64,000 nt of DNA from Asterella californica (Eukaryota > Streptophyta > Marchantiopsida > Marchantiales > Aytoniaceae): positions 18,724,001 through 18,788,000 of the forward strand of contig JAYKYS010000007.1 in the NCBI GenBank assembly GCA_036924285.1, in the 5' to 3' direction. The notes beneath the pieces were generated by a model, which worked only from the letters and a program-made list of their open reading frames with translations, was not told where the DNA came from and searched no databases. Both the position numbers and the translations under genes were made by a program. Positions 54,783 through 64,000 of this stretch are shown here, one piece after another. Each line of letters begins with the position of its first letter. Position 1 is the stretch's first letter.

Positions 54783-55223
54783 CTTCGCATCAATGCGATG
54801 AATGAACAACAAAAAACAAAATGAAAAAACAGAAAAGAGCAAAAACATTGGGAAGACCGTGTGGCAAACAACAAATATCCCAGTTTCGAAGCTTCCATGG
54901 AACATGCGTGAATCGTGGGCGATACCTCTAATGGAGAAACAACCCATCACGAACTGGCATGAGAGCAGAAATTCCTATGTTGTCCATTTCTTTGCTTCTC
55001 CTCGTGTGAGGAGCGTGCGAGTTGTGATGCCCACCTACAAAGTCCACCTACAAAGCTAGCTATAGAAAGTAGCAACATCAGCATGGTCGACAACAAGATC
55101 AACTAAAATCAGATAACGGCCAAGATCTCCATCCTCATCTCCATCCTTATTGAATTTCTCTAGCCATCCCCTCCCTCGCTTCATGAAACATGCTTCTCAT
55201 GTCATGTCCCCTCCTCGTTCACA
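54783..55223. repeat. Inverted repeat, left member
   Basis: It matches the reverse complement of 60557-60986 along its length: 'GATGAATGAACAACAA', 'CAGTTTCGAAGCTTCC', 'CCATCACGAACTGGC', 'GAGAGCAGAAATTCCT', 'CAGATAACGGCCAAGATCT' and 'CGCTTCATGAAAC'. Identity appears about 80%. No transposase lies clearly between the two copies. Confidence 0.85.
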
Positions 55224-55639
55224 TCAACTCGCACAAGTGGTAGAAGATATAAGAGAACAAAATGTGTCATCCCCTCTTCGCTTTGTGGAACGTGGTTGTT
55301 CCGTCTCGTCTCGTCTCCTCCCCACAACAAGATGTAAAGTTGTGTCTTCGCATCCACGTGATCTGCAAAATGAAGAAAGCAAGAACCGAGAAGAACCACG
55401 TTGTCTGGTCCTATCCGCTCGTTTGCTTGAACTCGAATGAAAGTAACATCAAAGTAACATCAAAAGCAAAATCGACAAATCGATCCAATCGTCGAGAAAG
55501 CAAGTCTTTAGTCCCGTGTTCGTTTAAAGTATGCTCCGCCGTGAGTCGTCACGCCGTCACGAACAATGGTCTTGTACAAAAATGACATTCGTTGTATCCT
55601 CAGACATGCGATACATTCTTTTCAAATAGAACGTGTCTT

Positions 55640-56010
55640 TGAAATACAAGGTCTCCTCGTCCGCGACAGAATATTTAAATGTAAACCCCGCAGTAGAAGG
55701 TCGTGGGGACACGGCACGTATATCTCAGTAGATATCTCCGTGTTTGCGGCCGAATTCTTAAATGTAAACCTTGCAGTACGTGGAATGTGGAATGTGTGCC
55801 TCAGTAGAAGGTCTCCACGTCCTTGGCAGAATTTATAAATGTAAGCCTCGCAGAATTTGTAAATGTAAAGCTCGCAGTACAAGCTGGTGGAGACTCGGCA
55901 CATTCTTTTCAAATATTACGTGTACATGAGTACAAGACCTTTGCGTCCATGGCACAATTTTTAAATGTAAACCTCGCAGAACTTTTAAATGTAAATGCTC
56001 GTTGTACAGG
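55640..56010 (+). repeat. Degenerate tandem array with TTTAAATGTAAACC core
   Basis: At least six copies of a word like 'GCAGAATTTTTAAATGTAAA' followed by 'CCTCGCAG' occur near 55668, 55753, 55828, 55853, 55950 and 55979, often preceded by 'GTCTCC.CGTCC..GG'. Unit length varies (about 25-90 bp). Antisense frames across it repeat 'ALYIYKFCE'-like peptides, a product of the repeat and not a gene. Confidence 0.75.
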
Positions 56011-56214
56011 GCCGTGAGGAAGGATATTACCTTACTGCAAAATATAGATTCAAAGTGACATAGAGAACGTAGAGAAAATAGAGAAAAAAGCTTATAACAT
56101 AGAGAAATTGAGAAAACTGGACAGGTCTCCGATGGAGAGCTTTTTTGATGTTTTCAGATTTACTACTTTACAGCATGTTCGATTACGTTATACATATATA
56201 CATTATAAAAAATC

Positions 56215-56241
56215 AATAATAATAATATTATTATTATTATT
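56215..56241. repeat. Palindromic AAT/ATT microsatellite
   Basis: A run of AAT units changes directly into ATT units, so the tract is self-complementary and could extrude as a hairpin. Confidence 0.85.
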
Positions 56242-56319
56242 CATCAGAATACTGAGCGACAAGAGAACCGATAATTATGACCTTATCAAGACATAACACA
56301 TAACAAGAACACGCTCTTG

Positions 56320-59300
56320 CAAATTTTGAGAGATGAAGTACATGGCTATGCATGATAGCTATTTTGGTATCAAAAAGTAATTAAGTTATGATAAGCATTA
56401 ATTCATTATTAAACTTTTTCTGGCAAAAACGTTAACTACTAAATTAATGATGCCACGATGCCATGCCTATATCCATGCGAAGAGGCAGTAAGTAAAATTA
56501 TAATGATATGTGGATGCGGATGATCCAAGGTAACTTCGGAAAAAGAACTCACATGAAAACAAATAATAAAACTCAATACTCTTAAAGTATAAATTCGTTT
56601 CGATCGGAAATATTTGTTTCTAATTTAAGGAGGCAAAGCCAATCCATCTACTGATATCACTTACATGTGAATTTATAGGTAAATAGCTCCTAAGCTGTGA
56701 CTAAAACAAAAGATATAGGTGTTCCTCGTCGTGTATATACATGTGCCGGCATAAGAAAAAAAACATAAAATCAGAAACAGAAGCATCCTTCGAGGTACGG
56801 AGATGAGTTACATAGCTACGCACGGTAGGACTTTTGCCCTTCTAAATCACTAGAACAGTAGAATATATCTTCAAACATTCTTCAAACCCGAAAACTCCAG
56901 TGAGAAGAAACATTTGCAGTTGAATCAAGTAATAAAAAGTGACGTGATGCATAACAAGGAGTTACGCTTGCAATGGAATTGAGGGGTTATGCGTTAGTGA
57001 TTTTTCAGATGTTTCTTTTTCTCTTTTTTTTTTCAGTTTCACAAGAACTATCTCTCTATTTTTTGCTACTTCTTTTCCATTTCTGATTTTCACACTGTCC
57101 GGATCTTCTCGCAACTCGAGTCTTGGATATCATTTAATAGTTACAGATGATTTAATCTTCCGTAACAACTTAATAAAGGATTCTACAGACTACTTTTATT
57201 TTTATTGATAGAAAAAAACTCAAAAGTTATCCAAAGGCAGTTAGAAATGCTTATTCACTTGATTCAAATCTAACAAAGCTTAGCCTTCTCTCTTTCACCT
57301 TTCGGTGTGTTGGGGGCTTGATCTTTTGGGTCCTTTTCTCCTCTTGTTAGTATTTTTCCAGTTGTTATGCGAAAGCATAGCTATACGAGATTGTGAAAAT
57401 TAAAAAGAAAAGAGATAGTTTTTTGTCGTGTAACGAAACAGATGAATAACCCATAAACCAAACATAGACTCACATGCTACCAAACTATAAATACGAAAGT
57501 TAACTAATAAGAATGCATTAATTTCATCCAGACATTAGTTTATAACCTAACTCTTCCTCACGGAAGGGTTAAATAATAAATTAAGCTTTATGCACTCTTC
57601 CCTCTTCATGTAAAAGAGGTGAATACACAAGCAAGCATATCTCTGCATAGTGACACAATATGTAACGTTTGCTACGAGAGACACATACTTCGTATTAGCG
57701 CCTAGCCACACATATTTTTGCTTGATTAAATTTTTCTCTAAAATTACATTTGGTAATAAGACTAATCACCACACATGTCAATTTATCGATTCTCATTAAA
57801 CAAAAAAAAGATAATATATTTTTAAATTTAACCGATTCATAGAGGCTCCTATTGGATATAATCTCAGGGTTTTTTCTGAGCTCGGATCCTAGATATCAAC
57901 ATTTAATTTACTAGAGTACACATGAATATTCTGTACTTGCTGAAATGGAAGCGCGCGGAATCACCCATGCTTATTTGTATACATCTTCTGACTCTATAAT
58001 TTTAAACTTTTAAATATAATTATTTTATGTTTGTTGTAACAATTACACCATGTTTGTGGAGTGGAAAACCTTTATGTTACCAAGCCGACTACTCTGCTTC
58101 GGATTCAAAGAATAGACTGATAATGACGACTAGTATGTGCGACTTGGCCCTTTGTGGGAGAAAGGAGGAGAGGATTACGTAATCTACAGGAACTTGCAGA
58201 AGGTGGATCAGTAAACAGAAAAGTACACATGAAAAATCTTACCAATACAAAGCCGAACTGCCTCAAGACATTATAAAATGATTGGGTGAGAAGATGCAGG
58301 GAAAGTGGGAAGAGGATGATTTGAAGCTACCTCCTCGTCCTTCCAGATAGGTGACTGTATGTACTAGAGACATCACTTCAATGGTCTCACCGGTGGGCCC
58401 AAATTGCAGACTAAAGTGATACATATGCATGCACAGGCACAGCATACGAGCAAAAGTGCTATACGGGTCTATCTGTTTCAGTTATAACAACTGGACGGTC
58501 TAACAAGACTTAGTGTGGCCAAGAGAAGTAAAACGAGCCATGGGCGCAAATCAGCCATTGGCAGAATCAGCTTATGGTCATAAACTTTAGGCGTATAAAA
58601 GATGCATGCAGGATCAATTTCGGGGAACTGGTTACTGGAAAAAGACAATAAATGTTAAGTGAAGTTTCTGTACCAAACTGATAGAAAGAATGAAACTATT
58701 TTTAAATGTTAAGTGATAACTCGATCTGGGGAAAAACCATAAGAGGAGCGCTGACAAACTTGTTCCTGAAATTACATATAGAAGGCTGATCCCCGAACAA
58801 ATCACATTTTATTTAGAGTTTAGTTTATTATCCAAAACTTTCTAACGCAAAGGTAAGGCAAATATGCAAGGAAGTCATATTTTTAGGCGTATAATATTGG
58901 GTGCAAGATCAACTTCGGAGGACTTTGGCTGCTTTCTGTTATGGGAAAACTTTATCGCACTTTTAAATGTGATGGGAAAAGTTTATACAACATTGTCAAA
59001 AATATCAAATTTATCTCTAATATTGAATGCTAACTGCAATTATAAGGTGTGACAATTCTAACATAACCCATAAAGAGAGAGAGGATAGACACATTTCAGG
59101 GATTACATATCCGAGAAGCTAACATTTATGAGATTGCATATCCGAAAAGCTACTCACAAACACATCACACCTTTCTTGCAATTTTAATCTATTATCTAAG
59201 CCTTCTTAATGAAAAAGTTAAGTAATTAAATAAACTTTTGTATGTAGAAACAGGAGAGGTGGATATGCATGTAACATGAACTGCTGTGAAACTTTTGCTT

Positions 59301-60420
59301 GCTTGGTGTTATTGGAAAAGACATAAGTAACGAAAATTATTTATCAAACTGACAGATAAAATTAAATTAATATTAAAAATTAAATGTTAGCCATACCTAT
59401 AGACACAAAAGATCTTTACATAACCCATACGAGGAATGTATACTCGCGGTTCAAAAAGTATAACTGCGGTCATCTGATTATAAAATAATTAATTAATTAA
59501 TTAATTTGTTTTATTTATTATATAATCATTTCATCATGAAAAGATAAGAGATGAATATGCAAGGAATACGCCTGTTGAAGCTTATGGCCACAAATTTTAG
59601 GCGTACATGTCACAAACTCCCAGTCATACCTACCTACTCACATTTCTGCAGCTCTTATGAAACCGAATCCAATAGTGGATCATCTGTGCATCGCTCATGC
59701 AAGATCCTTCTTGCAAACATGAAATTATAAGTTATATCACTTTGTACATCATAAAACTACATGGTAGTTTAAATGAACATATTTTCTGAGGTTTGTCTGC
59801 ATAGCACCAATAGGTATGCTTATATGCATGATAGCCAGAGGTCAGGAAGCCGACAAGCAGCAAAAACTGGCTAAAATCTGATAAAGTGCTTAGTAGTAAT
59901 GGGCTTCTTGCTGTAAGTAAAAAGTGAGGCACCCGTGCTATTATATTCACCTCCTTTCGATGGAGGAGGCAGATATGCAGGGGTTTGATTTATTACCTAA
60001 CCTTTCTGATAAGAATGCCTGGGTAATAAATTGAACTCATAATAAATTTAATCGATGCATTAATAATTTCATGTTCTTATAATTGTATTTTTAGTACCAA
60101 TATAGTCTACTCATGCTTATGGTTTATATCTTGATTTTCTCGCATTTCAATAGTTAATACTTATAGAATATTTTTATTATTTTTATCTATTTGATATATG
60201 TTTTTGTTTAGCATTAGTATATTTCTCTGATAACAGCTAGCCAGCAAAATTTCCCCAAAGTTCATCAAGCATGCATATATTCATCCATCACTGTAGTAGT
60301 AAATATGCACATTATTACTTAACTTTTCTGTTGAAACGAGTTAAGTAATAAATTAATACTTGGATGAAATCAGTGTGTGTCTGTTAGAAGTTTGTTCGCA
60401 CTTATAATTTTTAGACTTTT
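56320..60420 (+). repeat. Array and relics of the two-hairpin repeat family
   Basis: Copies are recognisable by an AT-rich hairpin with arms like 'TTTATTACCTAACCCTTC' and 'GGGTTAAGTAATAAATTAA', near 56400, 57540, 58825, 59190, 59990 and 60315. A second short stem of the type 'CCTCTT..AAGAGG' with 'GAGGTGGATATGCA' often follows. A third module, 'TTAGGCGTATA' then 'GATGCATGCAAGATCAACTT' and 'GGGAAAAGACATAAAT', lies near 58590-58650, 58885-58960 and 59265-59330. 'CATAACCCATAAGAGGA' separates units. Spacing of 300-370 bp at 58.6-59.3 kb suggests local tandem amplification. No coding sequence is seen. Confidence 0.55.
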
Positions 60421-60556
60421 TTCTATACATGTTTGCTTTGTGAATTGTCTAATAACTCTAGATGTGCTTCTTATTTAACATTCACATGTAAAATCTGATT
60501 TCTTCAACAACTTTATATACAATTTTCATATAGCACTTACATTTTTGTTGATTGAA

Positions 60557-60986
60557 GCAGACGAGGACGAGATGGGACGAGAGAAGTAAGTTTCATGAAG
60601 CGATGAAGTAGATGGCTATAGAAATTCAGTTCAATTCAATTGGGATCTAGATCTTGGCCGTTATCTGCTTTTAGTTGGTCTTGTTGTCAATCATATCAAT
60701 TTTATTATTTGTATAGTTAGCTTTATAGGTGAGCACCACAACTCGCACGCTGTTCGCACGAGGAGAAGCAAAGAAAGGGACATAACAGGAATTTCTGCTC
60801 TCAAGCCAGTTCGTGATGGTTTTGTTTCTATCATTAGAGACATCATCCACGATTCACTCGTGTTCCAAGGAAGCTTCGAAACTGAAATATTTGTTGTTTG
60901 CCACACGGTTTCTTTTCAATGTTTTTGCTCTTGTATGTTTTCCACGTTGTTTCTTGTTGTTCATTCATTTCCTTGATGCGAAGCTT
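60557..60986. repeat. Inverted repeat, right member
   Basis: Reverse-complement partner of 54783-55223. Part of it (from about 60846) is repeated in tandem at 61187-61410. Confidence 0.85.
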
Positions 60987-61410
60987 GAGACTGGACGGAA
61001 AAAGACAACCAGGTTTGACGAAGCACGAGAGGGGACGAGAGAACTTCTATTGAAATCGATGAGGATGGAGATGTTTGTTGACCGTTCTCTACTTTGCATG
61101 ATGATTTCTTCTCATTTCTTTTCTGTTTCCCATGTTGTTCTTGAAGCAAAGGTTAAAGATTTCTCCTTCGTAGGTAGCTTTGTAGGCCACGATTCACGTA
61201 TGTTTCATGGAAGTTTCGAAACTGAGATATTTACCGCACGGTTTATGCTCTTTTATGCTCTTTTGTGTTTATGTGTCTTCTCTTTTCTGTTTCCCACGTT
61301 GTTTCTTGTTTTTCATTCACCACCTCTATGCGAAGCTTCTCTATTCTATCGTGCGATTCAAATCGAACGGATGGGACGGAAACGGACAACCAAGTTTGAC
61401 AAAACGAGGG
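60846..61410. repeat. Direct repeat, about 340-bp period, two copies
   Basis: Copy 1 (60846-61040) and copy 2 (61187-61410) share 'CACGATTCAC', 'GGAAG.TTCGAAACTGA.AT', 'CACGTTGTTTCTTGTT', 'TGCGAAGCTT', 'GGACGGAAA' and 'GACAACCA.GTTTGAC'. An open plus-strand frame of 272 codons (60813-61631) spans it but has no recognised domain. Confidence 0.75.
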
Positions 61411-61595
61411 AGGAGAAGGTTTTTCTTTTTCACCAAATTTGCTTCTTGGAGATCATGCCGATATTGCTGCATCCGAGATCACAGCGAGAATTCACACGTC
61501 TCTCCATACACATGAAAGCTTCCAACCTCACAAATTCTCAATTTCCACACGCTTTCTTTTTAATTCTCTTTTCTTCCTATCTTTTGTTTTCCAAA

Positions 61596-61825
61596 TGTCA
61601 CAGCCTCAAGACTCTACAACCATTTCGTTAGACAAACATGAGACTGTAGAAACAGAACCTATCTTGTCTGATCAAAACCTTCTCCGATCTATTCTCGCAA
61701 CCCCGGCTGAGAGTAATCCCAAATCTGAGGATTCTATCCTAGAAGAAAGGTTCCTCTTTGATTCTTTTGAAGCAATTTTTTCTCATGACGATGGTTTTTC
61801 AATGCAAAGTATATCGCTTTCGTAG
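61596..61825 (+). pseudogene. Short acidic frame, possible N-terminus of the HUH element protein
   Basis: From ATG 61596 the frame reads 'MSQPQDSTTISLDKHETVET' to a stop at 61825, about 75 residues, acidic and Ser/Glu-rich. No domain is visible. Its place just upstream of the HUH-like relic on the same strand suggests it could be that protein's N-terminal region, but this is inference. Confidence 0.25.
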
Positions 61826-62332
61826 ACAACCATATCCACTTTATCGTGGAACATATCTTTCTTTTGGAGATACCGAACTGTATAGACTTAGAGCTTATAT
61901 CTATATCGATTTGACTTCTGCACCGTCCACCTGAATTTCTCATCTCATGCATGGACTTTATACTCATTTGCAAATCGTTTTCCACTGCCATTTCTTGTCT
62001 TCATGTTGTCATATATCTCTTCCATTCCATCCACTCTAAAGGAAGATGGCTGATTCTACGTTACTCCAAGTCTTTCATTTTCTTATTTCAAATTTTTGCA
62101 ATCATCCGTTGATCCTCATCTTCTCAAGCCAACTGTGCATGTTGTGTATCGTCTAAACTACATCCATTGAATTTGTCTCGATGGCCAACCCTCAGTTTTT
62201 CAGTTTGGATGTAAACACTATCCTTATCCATCTAATGTTCTTGTGACGAGCAGCCAGAGCTACACGTGCCGGCGCTCCACAGCCGGCAGCGGATACACAT
62301 ATAGTTCCAATTTCTAAACTCACAGAAATGTT

Positions 62333-62990
62333 GCTGATCGTAAATTGCAGGGGAGGAGACCTAGATATGTGTTACTGGTCACATCTGTGTCAATTTCTAG
62401 ATAATGAGTGTACTAGTGGTTTGCTATCTGTTGAGAGGGGAGGAACTTTGTTACATTTACATGTACAAGGAGTGATTTCTCTTCAAGCCACCAGCACGAT
62501 ATAGATCAAACAACGATTATTGATAATTTTGGGATGAAAAGATATTGACTGACTTGTGGATGGTGACGTTTGCATCAAGCAGCTGACTAACAAAGACCTC
62601 CATACTTTCGTGGAATGACTGGGTACTGTATGAAGTACAAAGGTCAGCTGCATCACCAATCCACGATGAAAAACATCTCGGAGGTCATGTTGGAGGACAT
62701 TCAAGATTTATTTACTTTGTTGGGTGCTGCAGATACGAAGAACCAAGTGGAGCTCAACTTTATCAACATCCTCCAGCATGTTTTGCAGTTTAATAAGTAC
62801 CGCATTACACATCCGTTGCGTACAACTGCTTGAATATGTTTGAGATATGTGATACGATCTGGTAAGTATACACCATCTTGCATATGGCTTATGACATGCG
62901 GTATACAAAAGACGCGTAGTGACTCTATGTGAAAAGCTATAATTTGGCCAGAAAATGTAATGATAACTATGTAACGATAACTTATTTCAT
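62333..62990 (+). pseudogene. Relic of an HUH (Rep-like) endonuclease, Replitron-type candidate
   Basis: A 58-codon frame from 62333 contains 'SGLLSVERGGTLLHLHVQGV', where 'ERG' followed by 'HLHVQ' fits the HUH metal-binding motif of Rep endonucleases. After a stop and frame change, 62615-62833 reads 'MTGYCMKYKGQLHHQS' and 'KNISEVMLEDIQ'; the 'GYCMK' block fits the Tyr-containing Rep motif III with its Lys. Further on, 'LQHVLQFNKYRIT', then 'RSGKYTPSCIW' and 'KTRSDSM' followed by TGA and 'KAIIWPENVM', keep the order I associate with HUH proteins encoded by transposons of green algae, mosses and oomycetes. HUH enzymes nick one DNA strand through a tyrosine. The copy is dead through at least three stops and a frame change. 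Ends of the element were not found. Confidence 0.5.
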
Positions 62991-64000
62991 AAGAGTTTAG
63001 TGAAAGTTCTTGCAAAATTTAAGATAGGGAGAAATACAAGAATGCTGTTCGACTGAACGTATATTTTAGAGAAGAGGAGAAATAAGTATTGAATTTTGTT
63101 AAATTTAATTTATTAACTTTATATGGATAATTCAAATTTTTAAAATTGAAAAATCACTTCATAACACATGGCCATGGTAATTACAAAACCCATACGCAAT
63201 GAACATAACCTGAACATTCTTCTCGTATTAACACTTTTGTCCTCATTGACAAAAGTGTTTAATTTAATAGCTTTAATTTATAACCCAACCCTTCTAAGAA
63301 GAAGGCTCAAGACATAAATTAGAGTGCTTGCATATTTCTCCTCTTCGGTACTTGGAAGAGAGGAATAATATGGACGTCAAAATGGATACAATTTTGACAT
63401 GCATATTCTCGTATGCAAGTTCTATCACCAAAAATAGTTCATGTTTAACCGTTAAATGTACTATTCATCTTAACTCAAACTTGCAAAATGATGTCTTTTG
63501 GGTTACCATGAGCTGTTATAGTCATATCGTGGGTTTAAAGAAAGAAACTAAATATGCAACGAAATCGTTGTTTTATGAAGGGTAACGAAAAAAACAAGTG
63601 CAAACCGCGAGAAATGGAATTCAATGTGCAGATTAGATAGGTTGTGATTTTTCATGAAATTGGAGACTTTTTTGTTATCATGAACTCTTTTTTTTTTTTC
63701 TTTTCGAGATAACAAAAACATACAGCTCCGTTACTTTGTTGCAGGGACCAGGAGTTTGAAATTGTCCAGGTTACCGAGAGTTTGAAATTCTCTGAAAATG
63801 GACCGTGAGTAAATGCTCTGGGAAGTCGATAGTTGACTATTTAGTGTTAATTATTACTATAAATACTTAATAATGAAATAAAATCTAGGTGTTTTAGTGA
63901 ACGACACATGAAGTCTAGAATCCTAAAGGACCTATAAACGATGTGCGCACTGATGCAATAAAGCTGATCCTGTCAAGTAAAAAAGTTAAACCTCATTATC
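62991..64000. other. Terminal stretch with one more hairpin-repeat copy
   Basis: At 63184-63365 the words 'ACCCATACGCAATGA', 'TTATAACCCAACCCTTCT', 'GACATAAATTAGAG' and the stem 'TCCTCTTCGG..GGAAGAGAGG' belong to the two-hairpin repeat family. A perfect stem 'CACTTTTGTC' / 'GACAAAAGTG' is at 63231-63258. The rest is AT-rich with no recognised gene. Confidence 0.5.

Noticed and set aside
55622..55912. 96-codon minus-strand frame with repeated peptides
   Set aside because: The repeated peptide is produced by the tandem AAATGTAAACC array, not by a gene.
59489..59504. ATTA tetranucleotide run
   Set aside because: Simple sequence of four units; too short to be informative alone.
60813..61631. 272-codon plus-strand open frame
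   Set aside because: It runs across a direct repeat and an inverted repeat, encodes no recognised domain, and repeats its own peptide segments because the DNA is duplicated. It looks like a chance open frame in repeat DNA.
1..64000. CRISPR arrays, tRNA and rRNA genes, bacterial operon signals
   Set aside because: No regular spacer-repeat structure, no cloverleaf or rRNA-like conserved stretches noticed by eye, and clear eukaryotic gene and transposon structure. A covariance-model scan would be needed to exclude degenerate tRNAs.

Overview
The window looks like repeat-rich nuclear DNA of a land plant, most likely a seed-free plant such as a moss, liverwort or relative. The evidence is an intron-rich PHD-finger gene, a plant-type L1 LINE, a MuDR-type DNA transposon, two Ty3/gypsy elements, and a gypsy element with a cytosine-5 DNA methyltransferase-like domain, a combination I associate with seed-free plants and charophyte algae. 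The species call is inference. I saw no bacterial operons, CRISPR arrays, rRNA or tRNA genes.

Layout. 1-803 (-): relic of a LINE. 804-7422: no gene recognised; a diverged duplication and a hairpin. 7439-14301 (-): full-length LINE between perfect 16-bp target-site duplications, with ORF1 (CCHC) and ORF2 (endonuclease, reverse transcriptase, zinc region) both broken. 14318-15583: a copy of a structured repeat. 15584-19533 (+): a decayed MuDR/MULE transposon with ~355-370 bp terminal inverted repeats. 19534-24333: nothing recognised beyond a small tandem repeat. 24334-36506 (-): the one convincing host gene, a multi-exon PHD-finger protein of roughly 1,600 residues. 36507-39560: its upstream flank. 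39560-54754 (+): an old gypsy element with gag, protease, methyltransferase-like domain and an integrase scrap, split by a younger, oppositely oriented gypsy element at 43910-52657 with 915-bp LTRs about 97% identical. 54783-61410: inverted and tandem repeats plus an array of a two-hairpin repeat family. 61596-62990 (+): a relic that reads like an HUH (Rep-type) endonuclease transposon.

The region reads as layers of invasion. The oldest layers are the methyltransferase-bearing gypsy element, the MULE, the HUH relic and the hairpin repeats. The antisense gypsy element came later and landed inside the first. The LINE keeps a perfect duplication of its target, so it is probably the youngest. Several inactivating lesions are TGG to TGA or CpG to TpG/CpA changes, as expected from deamination of methylated cytosines in silenced DNA. 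The PHD gene is the only locus that appears maintained by selection: its last four exons and exons 3-6 join in consistent phase, although two early junctions and one around exon 7 do not resolve by eye.
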